From NCBI RefSeq assembly GCF_014898055.3, contig NW_023601104.1, forward strand, positions 86,163,106 through 86,227,105: 64,000 nt of DNA, written 5' to 3'. This document shows, piece by piece, positions 22,286-35,040 of this stretch. Within the stretch, counting starts at the first letter, position 1; each line of letters opens with the position of its first letter. The notes beneath the pieces are model-generated. The model was not told where the DNA came from, ran no database searches, and saw nothing but the letters and a program-made list of their open reading frames with translations. The position numbers and the translations under genes were made by a program. This DNA comes from Talpa occidentalis. Lineage: Eukaryota > Chordata > Mammalia > Eulipotyphla > Talpidae.

Positions 22286-24745
22286 ACAAATGTCCTATAT
22301 TAAAAGGTTCTCTATGTGATTATAACAATACCTATGTGATCTTAACAATACAAATTTTATGCAAAACTTACCAAAAATCAAACATGCAATACTGGCTGTA
22401 TTCATAACTTTTGTAAACATCTGATGCATAGATGGCATACTATGAAGATATAAATTACATATTAATACTATTAATAAAAACATTACCACTATCTCAAATG
22501 CAATCTGATTTGAGGTTTTAGGAGCTTTTCTTCCTTAGCAATTCAGAGTCAAAAATCATCTCATTCATTATAGAGATTAAAAAGCCAAACACATTCCAAT
22601 AAAATGTGTTTAAACAAGAAAGGTCAAATTCCAGACTTCCATCATTATTAGCATACAGATTGAGTAAACAGTCTTTTTGCAAACATATTTAGGTCTTTAT
22701 AAATGTACTGAAGAGTTGGTTGGTTTCAGGGCACAGATCTGATAATACAATCTGTCCCTTTTATTTTTTGAATACTTAGTTAATTTCAAGGCTGGGTGAA
22801 GTTCTACTGCATTAGAAATAAAGGATTTCTTTAAATTGGATTACAAGAGATGAAAGAACAAAGCTCAAGAAAATTTTTCATACTTTTATTTTTTAAAATC
22901 TACTTTGATCATTCTGACTTCAAAAAAGAACAAAGGGAACTTCTTTTTTTCAAGTGGTTGTTTATTTGATTCATTCTTCCCTTTATTTAATTTTATTCAC
23001 TTGTTAATTCAACCTCCATTATTCATACAGTAGCTACCATGTTCCTTTATTCAGACCACAGGCTATAACTGCTACCTCAGATGTGAGCACAGGGAGCTAA
23101 GGGGTCCCATCAAAAGAAAACCAATCACCACCTCAAAAATCAAGTCAAGCTTGCCAGAGGAGATGATATCTAATCTCCATAAAACAAAGAGAAGTATCTC
23201 TTTAGTAAAAACCGTTTCTTTAGCTGTCATGTGAGAGCCAAAGTCTTCCTAGTGAATTTAGTGGGACATGAAACAAGCAAGAGAACTGGAAAACTATGGT
23301 CTCCATGATTTACATCATGGGATCCCAAATTCTTAGTTCCATAAACAAGTTCCCATATTTCAAACAATCTAATAGAAATTTAATTGATTTTTGTCATTCA
23401 TGTTTCTTGTTTACTGGCCACCAAACCTTGAACTTTTATAGCTATCTGACCTATCATACTTCATAAGATAGTCCTTATGATAATTGTGTAATCCCAAACA
23501 TTATTCATAGAAATTACGTGAAAGGTCTTTATTTTGTTTCAAAATCTAATCTCCTGCATCATTTTAACTACATTTAAATGTTGGGCTTATTTCCTTTCTT
23601 TCTGTGGAGGAGCTTTGGGGTAGTTTTGAAAGATCTTTAGCTTTGCCTAATTTTAATCACCTTTTTCCTTTCTACACATGTAAGTTACTCCAAGAAAGAA
23701 GTTGTTCAAATTTTAAGAAAGAATTTTCTTTTATACAGTAACAAACTAAAAAAATCACTCAGTCTCCCCCTTAAGCCAGAATGCTTGATATAACAGATGT
23801 TGTTTATATATGCCTTACAAATCCACCCTTTCATCTTTGCTGAAAGATCCCTGCTTTTGCCCAGATAATGGGTAGCAAAGTACTCAGAAAATAAAAAATT
23901 CTATTGTCTCTGGGATTGAAATCTGATTGATCTAAGCCCACCATGCCAGTAATTGGCTCAGCTATATATAAGACTTAACACTATCCATTTGCATCTGAGA
24001 GCAAGTCATTAGGGACTTCCAGAAAATATATTTCCCTATGACACTCATTTGATAAAAATTCTTTCTTCGTAACTGTGGATGTCTTTGGAAACTTGGAGTC
24101 CACTTGGACTCCTCTTGACAGGATATGATTACATCTTGTGATGAAGAGTAGACAAGCAGAAAAGGCAAAGCCAGTACACTGGGTGTAGTATAGTAAATTA
24201 GAAAGAGCCTAGATCCTAGGTGACAAATTCCTAGGTTCTAGGAGATAATTTTGCATTGATCCATTGTATAATCTTGAAATTGCACTGTCTCTGAATTTTT
24301 AATTAAATATAAAATGTCCTTTTGGTTTAATCATTTTCTATAGAGAAATTTCAGAGCCACCACTTTTCCCTGCCCTCACAAAAGAGCTAACTGTACTAAG
24401 TTAACTAAAGAATTCAAATCCCACCTCCATTTTCCAACCTATTTGGATCTCCTTCCAACCTACTAGCAAAAAGAATATATGCAATTCAAGCTAATCCATC
24501 CAAACCTTGATGGTCATGGCCATTTTAGAGAACACAGAGGATAAAGAAATACTTAATCAAATATGCTTTTGATAACAAATAAATTATAATTTTAACTTGG
24601 GGCACATAAAAGTAGTTAAAAAGATGAAATACATATGTAATTTTTTGAATTCCATATGGCAAAGATTTGAGAATCACTGTCATAATTAAGGTATTGATTT
24701 TGGGTGCAGAGAAAAAATCTGGAAGACCTGGTCAATCAAAATCTT
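22286..24745. other. Gene-free, mostly unrecognised
   Basis: AT-rich. A weak MIR-like patch may lie at 24185-24310 and weak L2-like text near 23010-23060. Neither is strong enough to call. No gene. Confidence 0.4.
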
Positions 24746-24749
24746 TCAA

Positions 24750-25180
24750 AAAGACATAGCCAATTCCAATTCTGGGTAGTTACCCAAATACAAAAATTCC
24801 AAATTCAGGAAAACTTTAAAGTAAAAAGCTAAATATTTATATGGCAAGGTATTAGAACCATATAAATAATAAAGAGTAGCTGAAAATCAATTAAGTAGAT
24901 TATGATGCAATTATATAATTAAAACAGTAATTAAAATGGTATTTTAAGTATTTTACTTATTAGGAAATGCTGATTTACTGTATAACAAAACAAATATGGA
25001 AAATTAACAAAGAATGCATTTTTAAGAATGATGTTTTAACAAGACCAGGTATAGAAAAAATAATGACAAGAAGAAAATATCACTAAAATGTAAAAACAGT
25101 GATTATATTTGATAATAGAAAAATGGGCAATTTTCACTTTCTTCATGTTTTTCATTAATTTCCAAATGTTATTTTACAAA
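24750..25180 (+). mobile_element. Old L1 3' end
   Basis: Sense L1 tail: CCATATAAATAATAAAGAGT, TGATGCAATTATATAATTAA, AACAGTGATTATATTTGATA and CAATTTTCACTTTCTTCATG follow the order of the 3' UTR of old L1M families. Non-coding. Confidence 0.6.
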
Positions 25181-26030
25181 AGTTATGAGCTAAATCCAAG
25201 GTTATTTCCACATTTGATTGATTGGTGGCTTCCTTTCAATTACATTTTGAAGCTAGACCAGGACTTGGCAAATGCTTCCAAGTAAATAAGACATTATTAG
25301 CATGCATTATACCAAACCAGATGAAAACTGAAAGTTTCAAACCAAACAGTCCAAATAGTCTGAATTCCTAGATGTTTGTTGGAAATTAAATGTAATCACC
25401 AAACATTTAACTGCTTACTTTGGTTTCCATTTGGAGCCTTGGCTTTAAGTAGCTGGGTGATAAAACAACAATGGCAGCTAAGATTTCTGAGAAATGGATC
25501 AGGAAGCTCTTGCAGTGAAACACACAGACACAAGTTTACTGAACACCTGTCTGAACTACGTCTGAGTGAAGGCAACTAAGTGTGCCCACAGAAAGGTTTG
25601 CATTTTTAACATAAGCACATCTAGTGTGGTAACTTACTGAATGTGTCTACTAGTCTAGTGAGAAGGGAAGAAATTCTACCATGGACATAAGATGAAAGGA
25701 TACTTGGGCTCCATGAGGAATCTCTCATACATCTCTAATCCTGTCCTTAAGGACCGTAAAGAGTCACTTAACCAACAACAGGGACTGGGGTTTCTAGAAT
25801 AGGCACAGTTCCTTAGCTGCTTTCTAATCTCACATTTGCCTGGAGAAGTACCAAGATATTAACATTTAAATCACCAAAAAGGGAATTTGGCATCTCTGAG
25901 TTGTTTCTATCCCATTGAGGCTATTTCTAGCTATGGCCTCAAACTTCCCAAGGGAATGGAAAACCTCACTCTATTAGTTATCAAAATCAGCTTACAAGGA
26001 AACAGCTGCAGCATCCTGGAATAAGAATTA
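25181..26030. other. Gene-free, nothing recognised
   Basis: A 67-codon ORF (25376-25579) shows no motif. No repeat named. Confidence 0.4.
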
Positions 26031-26034
26031 GATG

Positions 26035-26180
26035 GGGAATCAGAAAGCCACACTTCTAATTCTAGCTCTGCTGGGAACAACTTTGACTTTAGGCAGTCTA
26101 CAAAAGCTTTCAGGTCCACAGATTCTTCATCTTTGGGTACTTGATGGGTTGGGCTCTAAGGTCTCAAAGATCCTATATCC
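26035..26180 (+). mobile_element. MIR-class fragment
   Basis: TTCTAATTCTAGCTCTGCTG, AACTTTGACTTTAGGCAGTC and TCCACAGATTCTTCATCTTT correspond in order to the sense MIR body (tripartite CTCTGCCAC / TTGGGCAAG / CTCATCTG pattern). Confidence 0.7.
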
Positions 26181-26665
26181 TCATCTTTAAATGTAATGGG
26201 AATTTCTGACATGGGGATATCCATTCAAATCCTCCCAGAATCACGTTTATTCCAGTGCTTTCTTTATGTTTTCTGCAAGTTCTCTGGAATTGTATATTCT
26301 TACAGTCACCTCCTGCTACAATTTCCTGCATCTGCTCTCCTTTCTATCACTTTGCTTATCTAAAGTACAGCCATATTCTCTCCACAAATTTTTAACCCAA
26401 TGATACTTCCCTTTCCTTTTTTCCACCCCTTCTCCAAAACAAGCAAAGTAAGATCTGGAGAAAATAAGGACTTCACAAAAGAAATTTCCAAAGCAGTCTT
26501 GAGACTCAAGCTGTAAGCTGAAAAAATATCCAGGCTAACAAGAAAGGCTGGACAGAGAGAAGAAAATCAGGTCCAGCTGGTAGGATTTAAAAAATGAATA
26601 TAAATGTAAAAGAAGCAAAACTTCCTTATAGAAGAATTCCAAACAATGTATGCAGAAACTGCAGG
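26181..26665. other. Gene-free, nothing recognised
   Basis: C/T-rich then A-rich, without a named repeat. Confidence 0.4.
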
Positions 26666-26669
26666 GGGA

Positions 26670-27250
26670 GAAAAACATTTTCCCCTCTATTCTCTTGTAT
26701 TTGATTGGCACCAAGCAAAAATTAGACTGAAAAAAAAGACAGATTAATAAAAGGAATACTTTTCACTAACAGGTACGGAAAGTGTACATACTGGGGTATT
26801 CAGTGTTGAATAATTCAAAAGGGTGATTAGGATCTGTGCTTAAATAGCATCCTAGTAACGAATAATGACTTCAAAAAAAAAAATGACAAGATTAAGGAAG
26901 AGAGTATCCCAAGGATGGCAAACTTTATTAAGATAAATATATGGGGGAAACTAAAGGTGACTTGATTCTGTAGTTCCATCTCTGCACCAGTTTCCTCTCT
27001 TCTTTATAGCCATAAAATTTCCCCAGGCAGGGAATTTATGGCAATCCTCAAGTCTCAGAAGTTTCTTCTTTCATTTAGTTATAAGGGAAGCTATAGGAAG
27101 TCTTCTTTTTGCATTTGTTGAATCTCAAATACCTTCAGCTCAAGAACATTTGTATGTTATGCTGGCATACGGGGGGAAGGGAGCATAAGTTTACCCTCTC
27201 CCTTGCAGGATGTAGAGCTTCCGTGAGTGGGGATATACCTAATGACTTAC
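26670..27250. mobile_element. Unclassified interspersed repeat, relative of 14.5-15.0 kb
   Basis: Segments CCCCTCTATTCTCTTGTATT, AAAAGACAGATTAATAAAAG, TTTCCTCTCTTCTTTATAGC, CAATCCTCAAGTCTCAGAAG and CCTTCAGCTCAAGAACATTT. I recognise the text as a dispersed mammalian repeat without a family name. The start resembles the 14.5 kb element. Confidence 0.45.
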
Positions 27251-27253
27251 ACC

Positions 27254-27281
<28 letters not shown>
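27254..27281. repeat. (A)28 run
   Basis: 28 uninterrupted A residues preceded by TTACACC and followed by GAGAAAACAG. It could be the tail of a retroposed fragment, but no clear element precedes it. Confidence 0.9.
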
Positions 27282-27288
<7 letters not shown>

Positions 27289-27309
27289 CAGAATGGGAAA
27301 AAGTAGTAA

Positions 27310-27760
27310 CTGAACAGAGGAATAAACCAAACTACTGCTTCATCAGGTGATGAAGGTCAACATCAACAGTGATGTCACTTTGGTAGATATGCCCTTGATA
27401 TGACACATAAAAATGACACTTGATCTTTGTGAACCACCTCCCAGTGACCTATTATCCTAATCTGATATCAAAGAGAAAAAAATCAAATTCAGGAAGAGTC
27501 TACAAAATACCTAACTATTAGAGGAGGCCACTGAGAAAATATGAACACCTGTGAACCTCAAGCTGTACTTGGTCAATTAGAGGTTCCTTATCCCCATCTC
27601 TTATGATATGTGTTCTGCCTACTATTTCTTCATGAGCAGTTATTTCAAGAACAGATCCTTGAAAGAGTAATGTATTAAAGAGACTATCTCTATACTGTCT
27701 TTACAACTTTTCTATAAATATAACTTAATTATAAAATAAAAATGTATTTCAAAAATTAGG
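27310..27760 (+). mobile_element. Old L1-type 3' end (tentative)
   Basis: GAAGGTCAACATCAACAGTG, TTGATCTTTGTGAACCACCT, GTCTACAAAATACCTAACTA and TACTGTCTTTACAACTTTTC lead to AATAAAAATG near the end. This fits a common mammalian non-LTR 3' end, probably an old L1, in sense orientation. Confidence 0.5.
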
Positions 27761-28845
27761 TACAAAGTCAAGGGACTAAATTTGAGGATACGCAAAGTAA
27801 TTTCAGAGGGGAATAGGCACTAGGCCTGGGAGAGATTACAGAAAACAATTTCCATATCCTTCGACAGACACAAAAATTAACTCAGGAATGAAGAAGCAGC
27901 TAGAAAGGTATGATCACTAGAAAGCAGAAAACATTATTTATAGGAATTTTCAAATTGACTGACTCATTTTTTATTCATTGTGTCATGCAAGGAACAATGT
28001 AAATGTTCAGACAACTGTATTTCCCATTTAGAAAGCTAAAGACAAGCTGTGGCCTCATACCCAAGCATTTACTTCCTTCAGCCATGTCATAATAGCAACA
28101 CTGCCCTTGAAAAGATTTTGAGAAAAACCAAAAAGCCCTGATAAAATACATCTTGTTGAAACAAGGAGAAGTGACAGTGACTGACTGGCTCAAACAATGC
28201 AAGATTAAGATTGTGCTGGAGGATAAAGTGGCAGGAAAATCCAAGTGGGACTCTGCTAAAATTACCTGCTAAGAAAAGAGTCTGGGCAGAAATGTCACCT
28301 TTTCACTCAAGGCATTGGCATCAGGCTCTCTCCAAGTCACATTGACTGAGCTTCCTGACAAAAACCCACACAGCTCCCCACACAGCTCTCTGAAGCTGAG
28401 TTTCCTGTCCTTTTCACATGAACAGACTGACATTGGAACTCGATGGCAGATGTGGGTCAGCTGGATTTGAGGAACAATGTGAAAGGCCAGCTACTTTTTT
28501 CTCACTCCTGTATTTCCAGAGAGGGTGTCAGGTGCCAAGAATTTGGAAAGAAAAGGGCAAAATACATCTTTCCTTTACTACATACTTCTCCACCCATTAC
28601 AGCTCAGCAGTCATGCCTGACTCCCATTTCTCCTTATCCCTAAGCTTATCCCAACAATAAATTGCACCAATTAAGGCACAGAAACAATGCCTGAAACCTA
28701 CTCATATCTTTTCACCTCCATTGTAACCCCATAGTCCACCTCTTCTGGAGCTCTACAATAACCTCATTTTATCTTTAGTGTTCTCCAAATTCCCCATTTG
28801 TCTACATGTGGAGCTTTTTTATTTATTATACTTGGGACTCAATGC
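27761..28845. other. Gene-free, nothing recognised
   Basis: Overlapping 80- and 66-codon ORFs at 28.42-28.66 kb share the same DNA in two frames and lack motifs. A short direct repeat of CCACACAGCTC lies at 28366-28388. Confidence 0.4.
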
Positions 28846-28849
28846 TATT

Positions 28850-29460
28850 CTAGAATCAAACAATTAGAACCTTTCACCATTTCTGGAAAACAGCAAACAT
28901 ATATTCAAGCAAACCCCAATCAAATTTTTAACTTGTGCTTCTTCTTATTTCCTCTGTGATCTCCTGTGTACTGATTGGATTCACACTGGATCTTCCCACA
29001 ACAATTTTCATGTCTCTCAAATCTCTTAAGGTTTCTAACTCTTTGCTATAGTGCATGCAATTTCTCAGTTCCATCTTTCAGTTCACTAATCTTCCCTTTG
29101 TTTGTGTCTAATCTACTATTTCTACCATCCACTAATTCTAATGCCAACTATTAACTTCTTCATTTTTTAAGTTGTAGTTCACTCTTTTTAAAACATAATA
29201 GTCAATGTTATCCTCTCATTTAAAATTTAATTGAATAAAGTTTATAATCTGTATTTGGTCATAGAGTATCTTTAGCTCTTGTAATATGACTTTACAGTTT
29301 GTTTCTGTTGATCTTTGAATCATATTTTCTCATATCTTTAGGGTTGTAAAGTCATAAAATAGTGCAAAAAATTTGAGGGAGAATTTTTCACTGCATTCCT
29401 CTAGTATGAGTTTGTCAATACATTTTCCAGGACATTGAGAGTCTAATTAGTTTTACATTG
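28850..29460 (-). mobile_element. Old L1/HAL1-type ORF1-region fragment
   Basis: Antisense text such as TTCAGTTCACTAATCTTCCC, AATCTACTATTTCTACCATC, TTATAATCTGTATTTGGTCA and TTTGTTTCTGTTGATCTTTG matches the ORF1-proximal part of old L1/HAL1 elements (compare 45.55-45.85 kb). No open frame. Confidence 0.6.
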
Positions 29461-30870
29461 TCAGCCTCAAGTTTCAGATGATCCTAGCTCTTAGGAAATC
29501 TGAAATAAACCTGTGCAATTGTGGGCAATAGTACACAACCATCATGGAGGACCTCTTGATTTTCTTCTATAGCCACAGTCTAAGTCAATATAGATAAATG
29601 TCCCATCAGTCACACTTTTGGGGGTAAGTTTTCCCTAATTCACTCAATGGGATCATTATCCCTTGAGGTTCTGAGCTTTGTACATGACATTCAGATATGA
29701 CCTACTATCATGTCTTGGTCTGAATAAAATCTAAACCATTGGTTGTTAACAGATAATAGATAACAGAACCCCAAGACCAACTTTTGCTCCCAAGCCTCCT
29801 TACCTCTAAGGATTCATATGTACTTTCAAACTTGGGAAGAATTCTATTATTTTTCTTCAAACTCTGCTATGCATTAAAGACTACAAGCTTTATTTTTTTT
29901 AATCCAGTGTTTTCAAAATAATCTATGCAAGTAAGTCTTTCTATAAATCTTTTAATCTGCCATAGTTTCCAATACAGAATTTGCAATCATCTCCTAAGAG
30001 GCTTATTAACTTTTCATATCAACAAATTCTGAGTCTTAGTGAAAATATCTCTTTTCTTTCTCAATATCTCACAATGTGCATTCTGAGTAGCCTACCAAGT
30101 CAATATTGTATGGATATTAGACCCCATTTCTACCTGGGGTTGTCCTGTAACATACAAAAAATAATCCAAAAGACTTAGACCAACTGGGAAAGGTAAGAGT
30201 GGGGAAATTATGTCACTTCTTCACAAACACAGTCTGGTAAACAATCTAAATCTAAATAATAGATGTCAATAACAGACATCACTATTCTCAGGATGCCTCA
30301 GCTATTTTCACTTCCACAATGATTTTCCTCATCATTGCCTTCTTCACTTGAGGCTGCACTTCTGTCTTATTTAAGGGACTCCAATTCCTCTCAGTTGAAC
30401 TCCTCTTTGTCCACTCTAACTCTAGTGAGGAGCCATTAACCCAATTCATTGGAAGTTCAGTTGATCCTCGAGAGACTAACCTTCAAAACCAAACACACTG
30501 TCTAAAAAGAATTCAATAAATATCAACAAGCAATAAGCAACCACAAAAGGAAGCTTTGTCTTCCTATTATGGAGTCACTGAAACCCCACATTTGACCTGA
30601 AGATTATTTTAAAACTGAAGAAATTTGAGATTTAACAGACGCAAAAAGAAGTCTCTGAACTTTCTTTATCTAACCAAAAGCAGCAACTTCTTGGAAATGA
30701 GGCTGCAATAAGTTATCTCTTCAGGATGAGTCTACTCCCAGGAGGAAAAAGGAGACTCAAGCTACCATGAATACCTCTTAAGGGATTTTAAAGACTAAAG
30801 AAGATGGGAAGATGATTCTTATCTATATAAACAAATCTCACAAACTTGTAGTTCCTGTTTGTTATCCTAA
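29461..30870. other. Gene-free, nothing recognised
   Basis: AT-rich. No ORF with a motif, RNA gene or named repeat. Confidence 0.45.
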
Positions 30871-30879
30871 ATCCTATCT

Positions 30880-31147
30880 TTTTTTTTTTTTTTTAAGATT
30901 TATCTATCTATGCATACAAGAGCTGGGGCACAGGCCAGTGATGTGGGGGGTGAGAGGAGAGACATAGTGGGGAACAGAACAGGCAAACTAACTGAAATAC
31001 ACTGCTAAGGGGAGCAGCAGGAGAGACAGGAGAGGTCTGCTGCACCATGTGGATAGCTCCCTGGCCGGCCGGGGATCGAACTCGTGCTGCGGAGGCCTCG
31101 GATTGCTTCATAGTGAGGTGCTTCACCTCTTGCACCACCAGGGAGGC
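30880..31147 (-). mobile_element. tRNA-derived SINE (type B)
   Basis: Poly-T start, then GATTTATCTATCTATGCATA, ending CCACCAGGGAGGC. The B box is well kept on the minus strand (GATCGAACTCG, 31072-31082). Target duplication TCCTATCT at 30872-30879 and 31148-31155. Confidence 0.95.
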
Positions 31148-31155
31148 TCCTATCT

Positions 31156-31260
31156 GTCTTTTTTGAAGGAAACCTATTTGTTCTTCACAGAGAAGCCTTC
31201 CCCAGATCCTACCTTGTCCTCACAAAATTTCCCCTACTAAGTCTCTAACATTAACCATTT
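31156..31260 (+). mobile_element. L2 fragment
   Basis: CTTCACAGAGAAGCCTTCCC followed by CAGATCCTACC is characteristic of the L2 3' region. Short. Confidence 0.55.
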
Positions 31261-31625
31261 AATGAGCTACTTCTTTTGTAAACTCCGTATACATACAAAT
31301 AAACTTTTTTATCCCATTTATCTATCTCTAATCAGATTAATTTGTATGTGCTAGCTACTAAACTTAAAAGGGGAGAGAAGAAGTATGTTCTTCCCAACAC
31401 CAGCACACACAGATAATTCCAAGTTCCATACTTGGAATTTATTGTTTTCTTTTAAACCAAACATTAATATTAAAATTATTTTAGAATTACTTATAGTTCT
31501 CACTTAGCTAATGTCATTTGAGAATTTAGATTTTTCCCTCCCACCCCAAAAAAAAGATAAAGCAAAGAAAAACAAAACAATGCCTTCTAATATCCATTTC
31601 CCAAACACCAGGAGAGTAGCATTTC
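31261..31625. other. Gene-free; perfect short hairpin
   Basis: AATTCCAAGT (31415-31424) and ACTTGGAATT (31430-31439) form a perfect 10-base inverted repeat with a 5-base loop. Otherwise nothing recognised. Confidence 0.5.
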
Positions 31626-31629
31626 ATTT

Positions 31630-31815
31630 AACTTTTGGACAGTTCTTCCTGGATCATATGAGACTGTGATCTCCTTGTAAACAGAACCTTTTTCTTACAT
31701 ATTGGCCCAAGCCCAGATTTAGTAATGTTGCAGACAGACCCTTTTTCTTATACACTGGTCTAAGCCCACATTTAATAAAGAGGAGGTACGCATAAATGTT
31801 TGCTGAATTGAACTG
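31630..31815 (+). mobile_element. L2 3' end with internal 53-base duplication
   Basis: ACTGTGATCTCCTTGTAAAC at the left and ATAAATGTTTGCTGAATTGA at the right are the conserved L2 3' landmarks. Between them, the segment starting ACAGAACCTTTTTCTTA at 31681 is repeated from 31734 (ACAGACCCTTTTTCTTA), giving two diverged copies with a 53-base period. Confidence 0.65.
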
Positions 31816-33475
31816 ATGGACAGGTTAGTTGTATATTTAATCTTGGCAGTAAAATGAGTGATGATATTCATTTTAGATACTTTATAAATGCATAATCACC
31901 ACAAAAATAATATTCATTGTTTAAATAATATAGTCTATATAGAATTTAAGCCCATTAACCAGTAGGAACGGGAGGAAACAATTATAACATGAATAGCAAA
32001 ACCCATACGCATTCAAAAGTTACAGAAAAATGAAGAATCCATTCCCAGAATCAAGTTTTTGCCTCTTCCTTAGCTTCTCCACTTTAACTCAGGCTATGGA
32101 GAAAGGACTGTTCTTACAACTTGTTCAAAATAATAAATTTATGCATAGGGAAAACTTAAACCCTGCCCCTTCTCTATTTCAAACCTTTATTGTGATAAAA
32201 GAGTTTTTGGGGTTTATTTACTTTTCTTGTCCACCTTGTAGCTATTATGGTGCCTATTTATGATGCTGCTTTTCTATTAAATTTTACACTTGATGAATTT
32301 CATTCTTTAATTTATTAAGTATTTACATTGAAAAACTATAGAGTATTATCCAATGTGTTTATCCCAGTTTAATCTCTGCACCCGGTAGGTAAAGAATGGG
32401 CCTGAAGAGTCTCAACATTCATATGTTCTCACTTCATTCAGGACAGGAAGACAACACAACGGGTGAAGGCCTGGTGAAGTCCATGTCCTAATTCTGGTCG
32501 GTTGGTTGGTTGGTTGGTTGGTTGGTTGGTTGGTTGGTTGGTTGACAAATCTACACCTATATCTATGATGCTTTAATTGAAGTTGACATTGAGAAATTAG
32601 GAGAGGCAACTTCTAACCCTGCCAAAATCTTCCTGTTCTTACTGGAATCACAAGCTAAACAGTTAAGAAAAAAAAAAAAAAACCGTCAAGAAACACAGAG
32701 GGAAGAAAAAAAATGAATTTTAATATCCGACTGCTTAACTGGAGGGCTGGAGGGAGATAAAGACATTGAACAAAGATTTTCTGAAAAGTTACTCTTCTCC
32801 CACTGGAGGCAGGAGTTGCTAATTGAGCTGCTCATTCCCAGCACGTCAATTCATTGTAGTAAGAGATGTGGCCTGTTTCCAGAGTAAGAAGAGAAATTAA
32901 GAGCTTCACGCAGTTTTCATTACTACATCTTAGATATAGCTGGTCATGCTAAGCAGCCTCCGAAAGGCACTCATTGTTCTTCTCCCACTCAGGTCCTGTA
33001 GCTGTAAGCATGGAAAAACTTCAGGGAACCTTTAAGACCTTTCAGAATCCTAAAGTATAACTATGCATAAAGTTCCCAAGGTCCACAGTTACTAGTGATC
33101 AAGCTATCATGCAGTTTTGAATAATTTAGCATTAACTGATGTTCTCGTTTCAATTGCAAAGGTAATTTCCCTGAAAGTTTACAGTCTGTACTCGTGGGGA
33201 AAAGTGGAAAAGAATGACAGACTAGCCCAGGGACTTAAATGCTGTTACTCTCAACAAGTCTGCTAGTCATTTAGTTGATGGTGCCTCTAGCCTTAAAGCA
33301 CTAGTGTTTCCTTTTGACTTACTGTTGTTTCCATGCTTGTGAATTTACTTCCAGGTAACTGAAAGAATGAAAAGTCCTTATAAGGACTGTTCATATAGGG
33401 TCAGATCAGCCTCTGAGCTAAATTCCCATTTAAAGACCCTACTGCCTATAATAATGCTTAGGGTTTTTGTCATGG
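31816..33475. other. Gene-free; possible conserved block near 32.8-32.95 kb
   Basis: No coding signal. The stretch 32790-32950 (GCTAATTGAGCTGCTCATTC, GTCAATTCATTGTAGTAAG) has the complex, AT-motif-rich look of a non-coding regulatory element, but this cannot be judged without alignment. Confidence 0.3.
32500..32544. repeat. (GGTT)n microsatellite
   Basis: About 11 uninterrupted GGTT units. On the minus strand they translate as a spurious NQPT repeat within a 65-codon ORF. Confidence 0.95.
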
Positions 33476-33559
33476 AATAGAATACCCTTTGCCACCACTC
33501 CCTACCTAACATTCTCCATGTCGTTTCTCAGGAAATACTACCGGTGGCCTTGCCTATAA

Positions 33560-33930
33560 CATGCTTCATTCGCTGTACCTGAATACACACACTCCCTTGG
33601 GCAACTCTGTATCTGGCATGAACTATACCCTCAGCATGAAATGCTCTGTTCCAATTTTTTCTGCCAAGTAAATTTATTATTCAAAATAAAGCTTAGATAT
33701 CACATCCCAGGTGAAACCTTCCCACATTTCTTCGGGAAGCTATTTGCTGCCCCCTCTGTGCTTCCAGAGACTACTCATACTTCTTCGATTTTTGGTCATC
33801 TGTCTCCTACAACAGATCTCCGCTTCATTTTGGATTAGGTTTCTTCAAACCAAAGACAGTGCTAGGCACATAGCAAGCATGCAAATTACCATCAAATACA
33901 TTTGGGTGACTCTCCCATTTGTGAAATTCT
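33560..33930 (+). mobile_element. L2 3' region
   Basis: CATGAAATGCTCTGTTCCAA, GATATCACATCCCAGGTGAA, ACCTTCCCACATTTC and AGTGCTAGGCACATAGCAAG follow the sense order of the L2 3' half (TGGAATGCTCT, TGTCACCTCC, AAGCCTTCCC, TGCCTGGCACATAGTAGG). Confidence 0.7.
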
Positions 33931-35035
33931 GTTAACAGCTCTCAACACTCATGACTAAAAGAGGTACTGTAACATTTATTGCTCTTTTAATGCTTGCAAT
34001 TAATACACACTACCTGCCCTGTTTCAAAATGGCATTTTTAATGATTCAATTAACAACTTAAAAAAAAAAGCTGTCTTCCTAATTTACTCCTTCCATTCTT
34101 ACTATTTTAAACTTTGCCTCTCACTTTAAGTCAATCCTCTCTGGGCAAGGATATCAAACTGAACATAGATCCAATTATCTAAGAGCACAATGGTGTTCAC
34201 ACCGGGACCCTGAGTGTGACTGCACAAGGGACCCAGATACTAAGCAGTATCAGGAGACCGAGTAAACTCTTGTCTCTTCCAAGAAATTATAGGATGTAAT
34301 TAAATTTCACTCACAAAGAAAAAGCTTCTTAACATTCACTCTCTGAATGCAAACAGAGAAAGGGAGATCTTTATTTTCAAGGATCTTGGAAATAGAGGAA
34401 AGTTATGTTTCTTCCTTTCATGCCTAAGCAAAAAAACTGCAGTCTGTTTATTCAATTATAGCCTCACCAAGCTGGTAGCCCTAAATTCCTTGTCTTTGCA
34501 CTGTCCATCCTTGCTCTGTTCCTGTTGATCTTTTCTTGCATACAAAACCAGAAATCCAGACAAGACCAGCTGAGACCAAGAACAAGGTAGAAGGAAGACA
34601 CCTACATCACTGTAGTAAAAAGCATACCCACCTTCACATTGGCAGACCTGACCAAGACTGACCTTGGAAGAAAAAAAACAGGGCATGAAGCCAGTCCAAG
34701 AAACCCCTGCCTATTACTCTGAGATCCTACTGATGCAGACCCAAAGCTTCTTTCCCATATAAACCCCTGTTTCCCTCCAGTTCAGGTAACCGACCTTTAG
34801 GACAGTGGTCCACTATCTTCTATCAATTAACCTGATTTCCTCCCAGCAAATCCTGTCTCTCAAGGTTTGGCATAAGAGCAGGTGGACCAAGGATCTAGTA
34901 ATGATATCACATTTTGCCTTTTTATTTCTGTCTCCTGTAAAACTAGTAAAAATACAGTTGCATGACACAAATGACTGGCCTTCAAGGGGTTCATAGAGAT
35001 GAGGGAGACCAACATACAACATAACTAACACAAAA
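33931..35035. other. Gene-free; possible LTR traces near 34.7-34.9 kb
   Basis: CATATAAACCCCTGTTTCCC and the following C/T-rich text near 34755-34860 could belong to a decayed LTR. Evidence is weak. No gene signature in the 63-76-codon ORFs. Confidence 0.3.
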
Positions 35036-35040
35036 ACAGG

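Noticed and set aside
32500..32544. Interstitial telomere repeat
   Set aside because: The unit is GGTT and not TTAGGG.
32412..32609. NQPT-repeat protein
   Set aside because: It is the minus-strand translation of the (GGTT)n microsatellite.
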